Below are positions 48,181 through 60,500 of a stretch of DNA of 64,000 nucleotides, piece by piece (within the stretch, counting starts at the first letter, position 1; the number at the start of each line of letters is the position of its first letter). The stretch comes from Vitis vinifera (Eukaryota > Streptophyta > Magnoliopsida > Vitales > Vitaceae). The translations under genes and the position numbers were made by a program. The notes beneath the pieces were generated by a model. The model searched no databases. It was given only the letters and a program-made list of their open reading frames with translations, and was not told where the DNA came from. The DNA is taken from contig NC_081807.1 in NCBI RefSeq assembly GCF_030704535.1, forward strand, positions 5,931,001-5,995,000. The letters run 5' to 3'.

Positions 48181-48718
48181 TGATGGATGGTACCAAGCCC
48201 TGTCCGCCCGCAACTACTACCACTAATAATGCACCCGCAGGCCGCAGCGAATCCCGCTTTCACTCTGTGGAAACATCAGGATCAGCTCTTACTCCATGCG
48301 ATAGTTGCCTCTTTACCTGACACTGTGATGCCGCTTCTTGCTGCAACTACACTTGTGTGTCCCCTAACCGACCCCCCTTCCAACCTCCACATTCCCGTGG
48401 CCACTCAAACAACAACCGAGGTCCTCCGCAATCAAAGAATCCCAATCACCGTTCCAACCAACCCCCTCTTGCCTGTGTGACAAGCGAGGTCATGTGGCTC
48501 GCTTCACCGTTCGTTCGAACAGAAACTTCAAAGTGCCCACTCTTCCCAGTGGTTAACCATACCTCACTGACCAATGGAAATTCGGAATGGCCTGTTGACT
48601 CCGCTGCCAGTGATCATTTGACTAGTGGCCTTACCAACTCATATCCCTCATGATGCAAACATTTTTTTTTTCTTTCCTGTCTAATGTTCTCTGTGTCCCC
48701 GCTGAAGTGGACAATACC

Positions 48719-48970
48719 CGTGTTCTGATGAACACGGATATTGAATCGTATTCTTACGAGCGCCAGCTGAACGTTCGCAAATTTAAGCCATGCTCTTTGG
48801 AGCACGGCCTAATCATGTTCACTACGACATGAAACGGAAGTCGTGTCCTAACAAATAGGAACAAAGTCATGTTCCTATGAACACGGCCTATGATTCAAAT
48901 TATCGATAACACAAACCATAATCCATGTTCATAAGAACACAAACCAAAGCTCATGTTCATAAGAACACGG
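48719..48970. repeat. Four copies of a ~17-19 bp palindromic motif
   Basis: CGTGTTCTGATGAACACG at 48719-48736, CATGTTCCTATGAACACG at 48868-48885, CATGTTCATAAGAACAC at 48924-48940 and CATGTTCATAAGAACACGG at 48952-48970. Each is a dyad (GTTC...GAAC). The region lies between the gag/protease remnant and the integrase remnant of the Copia element. Confidence 0.85.
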
Positions 48971-51341
48971 GTAAAAAATTATCTCTATGTAAATTCAGTT
49001 ACAAGGATTTAGAGAATATTTTTTGTTGTAAACGGTTTAGATCTAAACTACTAAGAAGATGACACGTGTATCCACTAAAGTATAAAAATTGAGAAATATT
49101 CTATATGAGGTCGGACAAAAACATTAGTGTAACAACACTTGCAATTCAAAAGAATTTGATTTCCATTTCCAAATTTTGCAAATCCAATAAGGCATCTATT
49201 GAATTTTTCCCTTTTTTTTTTGTTGTTGAGGATCTCAACACGGCTTGATAGTTCTCTCGCCAAATGATGTGTGCATTACTTGGAATTAGAACCTCTATGA
49301 ACAGTTGGCATGATCGTGTTGGGCATCCTTCCATAAAAGTTTTCCATAGTATTTTCAAGCCCATGTCTTTACTTGTTTCGTCTTCCCTATCCCCATCTTT
49401 CCATTGTCATTCATGTTTAAGCAATAAGAGCCATAAACCTCCTTTTGGCCATTTGTCTTTAGTAAGTCATGGTCCACTAGACTTAGTCCATTCTAATGTT
49501 TGGGGACCATCCTCGTTGATTCTATCAATAAATTTAAATATTATGTGATATTTGTTGGTCATTATACTACATATATACACTTGGCTTTATCCCATTTATT
49601 CAAAATATGATGTTCTAAATGTCTTCACCAAATTTAAAATTTAGTTGAAACTTATTTCAAAACAAAATTAGTCACCCTATACTCATATATAGGCGGGAAG
49701 TATCACAAGCTCAAAAAAATTTTGTTATCTCATGATGTCCAACATCTCACAACTCCATCACATACTCCTCAACACAATGAGTCTGCTAAATGACGTCATC
49801 GACACATTGTTGAAACTAGTCTCACCCTTCTTCACGAGCCTCACTTCCACCATTGTATTGGTCATTTGCTTTTAAAATCGTCACCTATCTTATAAGTCGC
49901 CTTCCTACTCCCATTCCCAGTTCCAAATCTCTTTTTGAGGCCATATTTAATACCTTAATTATTCCAAATTGAGAACTTTTGGATGTCTTTGTTACCTATG
50001 GCTTCATCTATATGCTAAATATAAACTCAATCATCAATCCACTACATGTGTCTTTCTTGGTTACTCTACTCATCAAAGTGCTTATAAGTGTCTTGATCCT
50101 TTAACAAATAAAATATATGTCTCTTATTATGTTCAATTTTTTGAGTCTAAATTTCCTTCTCTTCTATCCTAGCACTTTATCTTACTCCAAAATACATAAC
50201 ACATTGATCATCTTCTTCTTTGTCATTAGACTCTCTTGACCTTCCCCATTTTTATATACTTGTGTTTTCTCTTTCTATGTCCGTGGCCATGCCTACTCCA
50301 AAGCTACTCATGTCTTCTCCAGTCAATGCACCACCATCGATTCTTGTCTCCATTGCCACTCTTGACTCTATCAAAGTTTTAGTGCCCTGCAAAACCGTGC
50401 CCTCCACTACCAAGCCTCAACCATGACCTCCTACTTGAACCCATTCCATGGTCACTCAATCCCTTAACAATATCTTCAAACCCAAATAACTAAATCTCAC
50501 TACCAAACACTCTTTCCCCAATTCCCTTGACATGTGTGTCAACGGTCATCTATGATCCTAAATGACACTGATATGACTGACAAACTCAATTCTCCCATCT
50601 GTAATGGCACTTAGGATCTTGTTTCCTTATCTCCTAATCAGAATATTGTTGGTTGCAAATGGGTTTTTTGTATTAAACACAATCCGGATAGCACCATTGC
50701 TCGTTACAAGGACCACTAGTTGCCAGAGGTTTTCATCAACAGCCTAGGTAGACTACCATGAAACTTTCAATTCGATTGTCAAGACAACTACCATATGATC
50801 GGTTCTCTCTTTTGCTTTGAGTAATAATTAGCTCATTCGGCAAGTGGACGTCAACAATGCTTTCTTGCACGAAACTCTTCTTGAGGAAGTCTACATGGTT
50901 CAACTTTCGGGCTTTATAGACCATTCCCTCCTCTCACATATTTTCCATCTCCACAAGGCTTTCTATGGGCTTAAGCAAGCCCCATGTGTTTAGTATAATA
51001 AGTTGCAAGAATTTTTTTTCTCCTATGGATTCTCAAATTCTCCAACGGATACTCCTTTATTCATCTACAATGCTAACAACCACACTATCTATTTTCCTGT
51101 CTATGTGGATGATTTACTTGTTATAAGAAAGCATTCATAGCAACTCGCTCATTTTTCCAAAGCATTGTCACATCGATTCTCATTAAAGGATCTTGGGCTC
51201 TTTCACTAATTTCTTGGTGTTGAAGTTTTGCCTAAGTTTTATTCCTTAGCCCACACAAGTACATACATGATCTCCTCAAGAAAAAAAAAATGAATGGCGC
51301 TAAAGATGCTCTCACTCCCATGCCTACAACTGATTTTCTTC

Positions 51342-51530
51342 TTCCTAATGATAGATCTCTTTGCGCAAATGTGACTGAATATTAACAGGTTATTGGTTCT
51401 TTACAATATGTCTCCTTAACTAGACTGGATATATCATTTATTGTAAGCATATTTGCTCAATTCATGCATTCCCAATTATGGATCTCCTTTCGCAAATGCG
51501 ACTGAATATTGACAAGTTATTGGTTCTCTA
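51342..51530 (+). repeat. Partial tandem duplication inside the Copia remnant
   Basis: The phrase around 'gatagatctctttgcgcaaa' at about 51350 recurs at about 51478 as 'atggatctcctttcgcaaat', each followed by 'tgactgaatatt' and 'gttattggttct'. The downstream part of the second copy is carried across the solo LTR to 51936. The CTTCACTAGGCTGGATATATCATTTACTGTGAATAG-type RNase H sequence is therefore present twice (51418-51470 and 51946-52000). Confidence 0.85.
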
Positions 51531-51930
51531 TGAAGGGAATTAAGTCGAATTCTCAACCTGTGAGAAACAAAAAAATAGAGAAAACACACGCCAAAGAAAA
51601 ACAATCACATGCACAAGACAGTATTTACGTGGTTAGCAATTTGCCAACGTCCACGGAGTTGCAGGGATATCACTATTATCAGGGAAGAATACAAAGTGCA
51701 ACCATAGCGGCTACAATATTTTCTCTATATATATAACACGGTAACCACACCACACTAAAAAACCCTAATTACAAAAAGCGGTTCCATAATGGGCTAACCG
51801 GGCCTATCGGCCCAAGCCTTCGCTCCATGGACTAAGCCTCAGTAAATCTCTCATTAAAAAATCACGCAATATTATTCGGGTCGGGTCGTCAAACCGGATC
51901 AAACAAAACTAGGCTCCACAAAGGCCAACA
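51531..51930 (-). mobile_element. Solo LTR (400 bp) inserted in Copia remnant
   Basis: The element begins TGAAGGG and ends GGCCAACA, TG...CA on either strand. It is flanked by the 5-bp duplication CTCTA (51526-51530 and 51931-51935). On the minus strand it starts TGTTGGCC, has a TATATATA box followed by a leader, and ends CCCTTCA. The plus strand carries the LTR-type phrase 'tttacgtggttagcaatttg'. There is no internal coding region or second LTR, so it is a recombined solo LTR. Confidence 0.85.
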
Positions 51931-52698
51931 CTCTACAACATCTCTCCTTGACTAGGCTGGATATATCATTTACTGTGAATAGACTTACTCAATCCATGCA
52001 TTTGCCTACTAAAAAACATTGGATCGCTGCCAAATGCTTACTTCGCTATCTCAAGCACACTATTTTTCATGGCTTACATCTACGTCACAAGCAGCCTCTC
52101 TCTTTTCATGCCTTTTTTTATGTCGATTGGGCATGTAATCCTCATGATCAAACCTCAACTTCGGCATACCATGTTTATCTTGGAGGTGACTTAATTTCTT
52201 GGTCATTTAAAAAACAAAAACCAATTGCTCGATTTTCTATAAAAGCTGAATATAGCTTTGTTGCGTCCACTACCACCAAACTTTCATGACTTCTATCTCT
52301 TCTCCAAGAACTTGGCATCAACACTCCACCTCCTACCATCTATTGTGACAACATGGAGGCCACTCATCTCCATACAAATCCCATCTTGCATTCTCGAATG
52401 AAACTCATTGCTCTTTATTTCCACTTCGTTTAAGACAAAGTGGCTTCCAATATTCTTCGTGTGGCTCGTTTTTTGTCTTAAGATTAGTTGGATGATTTTC
52501 TCGCTAAACCATTTTCTCGAGTGTGCCGACCAACTCAGAATCAAGATTGGTGTCTCCAATAGGTCCACCATCTTTCAAAGGCATATTAGAATAAATATAT
52601 CTAGACATTTGCATGCACCTAAACAATCATACGAACTAGGGCATTTGAATTCAAAATCCAATTGACTGAGAGAGAGAGAGAGAGAGATTTTCTAACTA

Positions 52699-52819
52699 AG
52701 AGTATGTTTAACAATAATTTTAAGAAATGTTTTTAATTTTTCTATTATTTGAAAATTTTTATCTTCCAAATATTAAAAATATAAGAAACACTACTTAAAA
52801 TCATTGTTAAACATATTCT
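52699..52819. mobile_element. 121-bp MITE-like hairpin with TA duplication
   Basis: Terminal inverted repeats AGAGTATGTTTAACAATAAT and, reverse-complemented from the other end, AGAATATGTTTAACAATGAT differ at two positions in 20. They are flanked by TA on both sides (52697-52698 and 52820-52821). This is Stowaway/mariner-like in target site. It is non-coding. Confidence 0.65.
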
Positions 52820-54597
52820 TAATTATAAAAATAGTTTTTTTTTATTTGGAGGCCTATAATTTCAATTTTTTAATTAGATTGAAGCTACATTTAGAAAATA
52901 TAATTTATGATTTTACATGGATGCCAGATTTTTCATATTTTTTATTATTTTGTCTTATTTTTAATTTAAAAATCATGAATAATAATAAAAATAGACAAAT
53001 AAATAAATAAATATGCAATAAGAACCTAGGTTTGAATTTATTTAGTACTTATAGATTATTCATGTGATTTTATATTTTATTTAAATTGTTTTTTAAGATT
53101 ATATATTAATTTTAATGGTAAAGTAAAATAATTTTCTATTCTTAAAAATAAAATATTTTCAAATAACACCTTTTAATTGATGAACATATAAATATTATTT
53201 TTTAAAGGTATTTAAAAGCTTTTTTTAAAAAAAAAAGTTAAAGAATATTTTAGATTCTCAAATAAACTTTTATTCTACAAAACATCAAAAAATTATTTTA
53301 AAAAACTATTTCAAAACACTTCTCAAACTAAGCCTAATTCCTCTTATATGAAAAAATGGGTTTCCTTGAAGTTTGTGGGACCCACATCCTTTTTCATTTT
53401 TACATGCAAATAAAGAAGGAAATGAAATGAAGGAACACTCTCATTCCTTTTATTCCCTTTCATGAAAGCATCCCTTCCACTCCCTTTCATGAAAGCAAAT
53501 ATGTAATATGATATTTATAGAATGAAAACTAAATTAACATAATAATTTCTTCAAAAATGAGACTTGAATAAAACCAATTAGTCCTTTAATACCAATACAT
53601 GGATATGGATAGGGGTTCAAACCACCCATCCAAAGTTTTAAGAGTGACATTGTTACAACCCAATACTAAGTTTTTAAACAAAATAACAAGATTATCCATG
53701 TCTCTTGTTTATGATAAGAATCCAAAAGGGTGAAAGAGAATTCAAAAGACTAAAAACAGAAGAAAGTTCCAGAGAGAAAAAAGGTTAATAGTCTTTTTCA
53801 AGGAAAAAGGTTTGTCCAATCCTCTTCCAATCCTTACACTGGAAGCTTAAGGAAACATTTTCAGCCGTGCCCGGCCAATCCTGATTTCGGAAACTTTAGG
53901 AAACATCTCAGTTGTGCCTGCCCAATCCTTGTTTAGGAAAAAGTTAGGTTTGAAGTATGTCACTAAGAACAACTATGACAAATGACAAAATATGAGTTTG
54001 CTTTACCTTATAATGCTTGTATTATTTATACTTACCTACTATTTCTTTACACGTAAGTCCTGTATCCTAGTATCTTATTTTATTTCTTTGTCTGATCTTA
54101 TTTTAATACCTTGTCATAAAATAAAGCTTTTATGTATGAATTAAAAAGCAGTTAAGGGCCAGAGTTCATTACAAGAATTGTTGGCAATAGCCTCTACACA
54201 TAAACACTAAGAAACTATGTTCAAAACATTGATTTATCTTTATCTAACAGGTCCCTCCATCAAATAGCTATGATGTATAATCAGTTTTAAGAGTGTGCCC
54301 TGTGATCATATTGTTCCCACTCTAGACTCCCTGGGGCAATAACTATTTCCTGCGATTTAAAAGTATGCATGACAGTACTATTCATGCCACTCAAATGAAA
54401 GGAATATGTCAAAGGGAATTCTGTGTTTCAATTCACATACAATAAGCAGCATGGCACATGGAAAAGATTTTAGGTAATAAGCCGCATGAATATGTCATGG
54501 GCATGAATTTCCGGATTACCTAGTAGAGATGGTAAGTGGTAACAGATCCCCAGACTTCTCGTGGCAAACCGCTTACATTGTAAAATCTATGAGAAAA
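52820..54597. other. AT-rich region between Copia remnant and cyclase copy B
   Basis: No gene. The phrase 'tccctttcatgaaagca' is repeated at about 53453 and 53481. The rest is unexplained and AT-rich. Confidence 0.5.
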
Positions 54598-57500
54598 TTA
54601 ACCCTTGATGAGAATGCATCTTATAGGGGACCCCTCAGCACCAAACAACCTCAGAGGTAGGCAATGGACCGAATATATTCCAGGTTTGATGTCGTCCAGT
54701 TTCAGGCCTTCCACAAGAATGGTTTCCTGTAGCAGTTTAACAGAGTCAGTGTTGCTGATGTTGCTTTTCTAAACACCAAAGAAGCAAAGCACAATTTTCT
54801 GTTCCTTTTTTTCCTTTATTGTTTTTGCAGAGAAGAAAGGATACAAGTTAATAAGAAATTGCATCATCTCTTAGCTCATCTACATTTAATTTCTCCATGA
54901 GATGCAATCTTTCTCTTTGATAAATCACATGGGATGTCAATTTCATCTTATGTAAGTGACAAAACAAACAGGAAACGAGCAAATGACATTTAAACCAGAA
55001 GCAGTTGCATTTCAAAACAAAGATCAGGCCACCACTCCTGCTAGTTGCTATGCCATCTGAATAGCAACCCTAATGATGAAGAAGGTGGAATTGATCCAGA
55101 ATATTTCTTAAGTATCAGACACCGTATTCATAATAAAAATTCATACTTTGAAACCATTATTAGAAGCTAACAAATGAAAACGATGGCAGTCATAAATAGT
55201 AAGTACTGTTACCTGGCCATTAAACCACCACATATGAATTCTTGTATTATTTTTAGTATACTGAACCATTTTATTCATCAAAACTTTTTATGATCAAATA
55301 ATAGCAAATATATATATATATATATATGACAATCCTTGAATTGTTTTAAGCAATGGACTATGTTATTCAATTAAAGTACCATATCTATGAAAAAAAAATG
55401 TAGTATTTCAACTAATAAGAAAACTTGCCCTGCCTCACTTTGTATATGCCTGATACTACCTCAAAGCCCCTAATAGTGGTTGCTGAGGGAGGTCCCTTGA
55501 TAGATCCCCACAAAAGTGCCAGGGCACAGAGCCCAGATATTTAGATACATGGGGACAGGGAGCAGAATCTGGTGGTGGGTTGTGCATGAACCTGTCACAC
55601 CTCAAATTGTGGGCACAGCTCCTTCATTGCTAAATGATTAAGATGGTTCAAACTTTTTGGGAAGGAGATGAAAGCTTGCTGAGGTGGATGATGATGACAC
55701 CCTATAAAGTGACTAATTAACCAGTTTGCAAAACAAGTTTGCAGTCCTGGGCTCTTAAACTCAGTGTATGCAGACAGCAAAAGCCACTATTGGGCCTGCA
55801 ACCCCAGTGAGTTGGCTCACTCCTAGCCCCCATATAATATTCAAGTGGCCACTATTTAAGATGTCAAGCATCTTGAGCCCATTCCTGGGAATCTCTCTAA
55901 TCTACATAGAGATTCCAACCCTTATGGCTCACAACACCCTGCCAGATTTTCCTCTCCTGTCAAGCTGCTTAGCTCCCCTCTAGTTCTGAAGCAACTCTCG
56001 TCATCCACATGGCTGATGCACTTTACATGAGAACCACGGTCAACCACCCATAAAAATTCTTGCAACCCGAGAAGGAAACCATGTGACTAAAATTAACATC
56101 CAAGTTAAAGATCTATGATTGGCTCCTAGGCCCTATGGGACTTGAGCCATTATAATCTATAATAATATAAACATTATTAATCTGAAATATTTTACATTTA
56201 TATACTGTGATAAAATCTGATATTTTGAGGAACATCAGATCTTTACCTAATTATCCATCCTAAGAAAAATAGATCACTAGGAGAAACATCAAATGAATAC
56301 AGCATTTATCTCTTTGCTAAAGGAATATCAGGTTCTAACCATGACTTTAGTCCTGAACAAGTTCTCAAGATAAGAAGCATACTATAGACATCAAAATTTT
56401 TAGTGAATTAAATTATCACTAAATTAGTCTTCAAAATTATGGCTTCCCAATTCAATAAAATTTAGGTTCAATAAGTGATAGATTATACACATTGGACACG
56501 TGGCATATATTCAAAGGGTGACACGTAGCAAAATTTAGGAGGCTACAAATTTAGTTTTGCAAAAAAAAAAAATCTTCCAATTGAAGTCAAACGAGAATTA
56601 AAAAATAAATATTATCTTGTTGGAAAATTTCCTTAATGAATGAAACAAGTTGCTAAAATAAAGGAACTGGATTCTTTGAATTAAGCAACTAAATCGTGGG
56701 AGTTCCAAATTTAAATTTCACCTATAAATAATAGTGACTTCCTTCAATGAAGGGGACTTTGGATCAGCAAAACGACTCCACACAAGAAAAGAGGTTTCAC
56801 AAAGAAGAAAAAACTTCACAAAAATCTTCCTACAAGTTCGAGAAATTGTAGAAGAACTACACACGTGTTCTTTGCCTTTCAACAAAATCATTCGGGAATA
56901 AGCCACTCTAGGCCCTCGGTTGACTTTCAAAACAAAGAAAATACTTTTGTCGTCTACTTTCAAATTGTTATCAAAGTCATTTGAGAATAAGCCACCACAG
57001 GCCCTTGATTGACTTAAAGCTTCACAAAATCTCTTTGCAAGTTCAAGAAATCACAAAAGAACAACATACGTGTTCTTCGCCTATTGACAGTCATTCAGGA
57101 ATAAGCTTCACCACAGGCACATGCACTCTCAGTGGAAACATTGATGTTAGAATGTCACTACTTTGCTCCATAAAGAGAGAGTTACAGCTTCAAATATATA
57201 TATATATATACGAGGCAGCAGAGGAACAAAATGAGCAGTGTGTATGTGCATGTGTGCATGCATAGTGTCATGGATGTCCTACTTTTGAAGATTTGTCATA
57301 TCAGGTATCCACATTATGTTCTACCCATGTTTCTGTCAACATTGGCATTATGTAAATCTTAGATAATATTGGCTCCAGCTGAGTTGAATGATACATCACA
57401 TTGAATTCATGTCTGAAGAAATAACAGCATAAAGAACCAGGATTTCCAAATCTAATTTAACATCTCATCTAGGACAGAATTAGAAGTGATGTAGAATAAC

Positions 57501-60500
57501 CCTAGGATGTTGCCTACACTCAAATAGGTGGGCTAGGGTTTTTTTTTTTTTTTAGGGTTTAAGGAGAGGAATAAGGGATAAAGTTTATGGTAGAAAAAAA
57601 AATAAGAAAAATAGGGAGAAAGAAGATCCGACAAAGAAGAGATAAAAACTTCTAAGGCCTTCTAGAAGTCCCACCTAAAAGAAAATCAATGGAGTCTCAC
57701 CATTGAGCATTGCAACACTTGCAATTAAAAAAAAATGTAATATTATTAACATCAATCAATCACTTTGATTTACATCGATTAGCCTTATTTACAGGTCTCT
57801 CTAAGAAATCCAAAGTCTACTAGAATTCTAATAACCCATTATGACTCTAATTCTAATTGTCTTATTACCTAATTAGTTAATCCTAGTTTGACTTTAAATA
57901 TTAATCCTACTTTAATTCCAACTAATACTAATACTACTTAAAATTTATTCACATCTTTCCTTTTCGTTCTTGAATATACTTTAAAAAGTTTTCCACCATC
58001 AAGAAGTATCTATTATAGTCTGGGAACAAAAATAGGATTGTAAACATAGGTCAATGAAATTATCCCCATTAGGGGGCACCCAAAATGACACTTCACCTAA
58101 TACATAGACTTGCTTAAATAAAACAGCAAGAGCAATTATTTAAGACTTAAATAGTTAACTAATTATTGAAAACAGAAAGTTGAAGTATTCCTAATTCATC
58201 AATGAAAAACTCTTACCCTGCCTTTAAGAAAAGCATAATGAGCAGAAAGTAAATCAGAATATGCAGCAACAGATAAGTAATCAATCCCTACATTTCATAA
58301 CAGAAAAAGTTGTCAGTGCAACAATTAATTTTGCAAAAGAAATTCACAGAAAAATATCATAAAGCAAGAAGAGACTATAATAAAGTTCCCAGTAAGACAC
58401 AAAACCAAACAAAGAACAAGTAGCAACCAAACACAAGAAGATAATTCTGTAAATACATATCAATGAGGGTAGGTGATTATAGGGAAATACGGAGAGGAAG
58501 AGGGAGGTCCATGCTTAAGTGTAGTTAGTGAAAGGTATGAAGTGGGGGTGTAGAAGGCAATCAAAAGCAGGTAGGAGATTTTTAACAGTAGAATCGGTTC
58601 AAGGTGGGCAATGGTAGGAGCATGAAATTTTGGAGGGATAAGTGGTGTGGCGATTTGCCCCTAGGAGAGGCTTCTCTTGCGTTGTATTCCATTGATACTA
58701 CCAAGGATTCATGAGTGGCTAAGGTGTGGGAGCAGGAGGGGGAGAGTGGTGGCTGGAACTCTCGTTTTTCAAGATAGATCGATGACTGGGAGCTTGATGG
58801 GGTGGAGACGCTCCTGAGGAAATTGCAAGCATAGATAATTGGTAGAGATGTAGAGGATTAAATGGTTTGACTAAACTAGAAGGTTATGGTTTTTTCAATT
58901 AAAACTCCATGCTCTTCTTTGTCCAATGAAAGAAGAGAGGCTTTCCCTTCCAATGTTGTTTGGAATCCTTGGATCCCATCAAGAGTTAGGTTTTCTTTTT
59001 GGGAAGCTAAGTGGGAAGGACATTGATGCTGGATCAGCTTAAAAGAAGGGAATTGAAGATGCCGAACAGATGCTATGTGTGCAAATGAGAAGAAAAATAA
59101 TGGACCACATTCTCCTTCATTGCTCAAAAGCAGTCATCTTAAGGTAGCTGATCTATGCTCTGTGTAGCATAGAGTGGGTAATGCACTCCTAAGTAGGGAA
59201 AGCCTTCTAGTGTGTTGGCATGGATCCTTTATTGGGAAAAGGAGGAAGAAAGCTTAAAAAGCTTTACCCTTATGCCAATTTTGGACCATATGGAAGGAGA
59301 GAAATAGGAAGACATTTGAAAATACTAAAAAAACGGATCAAGCAATCAAACAATCATTCATGTATAATTTTTTGAGGTGGTTCAAAGTGTGCAAAGGAGA
59401 TTGTGCTTTGTCCATGTTAGATTTTATTGATTAGCTGAGCTCTGTGTAGTAGCTGGGAGTTGTATGTCTCCCTCAACTTTAGGTGACCTACTTTAGCGTG
59501 CCCTTTCATCAGGTGTTGTTCCATATAATGAATAGAATGTTTATTTCCCTATTAAAAAATAAATACATATCAATGAAAGGAAACAATTTCATTTTTAAAT
59601 CGGTTTAAAGGACCCAAAGGTAATTCCAGGATAAGAAATTAATAGAATTTGTGTCTACTTTTGTAAGTGGAGTTGTAATGAACAGTTCACATAATTCAAG
59701 GATTTAAGAACCATTGATAAAATGAAACTGGATGAAAAAAAAAAACTGAAAATTCAGAGGTGGCGTAGGAAGTCAGAGGGGGAACAGAACATTAAAGTAA
59801 TGGCTTTTACATTTGCAAGCCCATAACCTTTCCTTTTTTGGTAGTTCCATATGCATATAAGCTATTGGTCAACTTAAGAGCAAATAAAGACCAACAAATC
59901 TTGTGCGTCAAATAATGGAACACAAATGAAAAGGGTAAATGCAAACCATACATGTACATGTCTATTGTAAGAAACAATAGGGAGTAAATTTGTTATCTTG
60001 GGGTGCCATCCACAAGTATAGGTTAAATAGGATTTGCCCATACAATTATAGTGGGCATGGAAGAAAGAAATATACTATAGGACTGTCAACAAGGCATATA
60101 CCTATCAGACTGAAGGAGCAGTTCTACAGATGGCTTTGTGACAAACATGATTGATCATAAAAGAATTATGAGTGAATATTCAATAAACAAGTCCATGAAA
60201 GGAGCCTAATGATGAAAGCACAGATGATGGCTGGAAATACAAGAAAGGATTGATTGAAATGACTGGAAGTGAAATGCCAACCAGAGACCAGAAAATTTTG
60301 GATGAGATGATTTTTAGACGTGCAACACAGACAAATTTGTGTGATCATGCACATAACACAAATGAATTTGTATGATCTTGAACATAAAAAAATGATCCCA
60401 AGCCAGAGTAAAAACTCAATGGAAAATTTGTGTGATCATGCATGTAACACATGAATCTATTTAATGGCTGAGCTAACAAACAAAAAAAAAAAAAAATACT

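Larger units (their letters stand above)
48180..52600 (+). mobile_element. Decayed Ty1/Copia retrotransposon, gag to RNase H
   Basis: Plus-strand frames appear in Copia order. First is a gag segment (FTLWKHQDQLLLHAIVASLP, about 48260-48320), then a zinc-knuckle-like region and a protease-like DSAASDH at about 48598. Next are the pre-integrase and integrase signatures (WHDRVGHPSIKVF, C-x2-C at about 49405-49420). The post-integrase segment 'MRTFGCLCYLW' starts near 49969. A heavily broken RT follows (about 50640-51370), and then RNase H (TRLDISFTVNRLTQ, WIAAKCLLRYLKHTIFHGL, YVDWACNPHDQTSTSAY, ending near 52590). Stops are numerous in all domains. No flanking LTR pair was found. A solo LTR (51531-51930) and a local duplication interrupt its 3' half. 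Confidence 0.88.
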
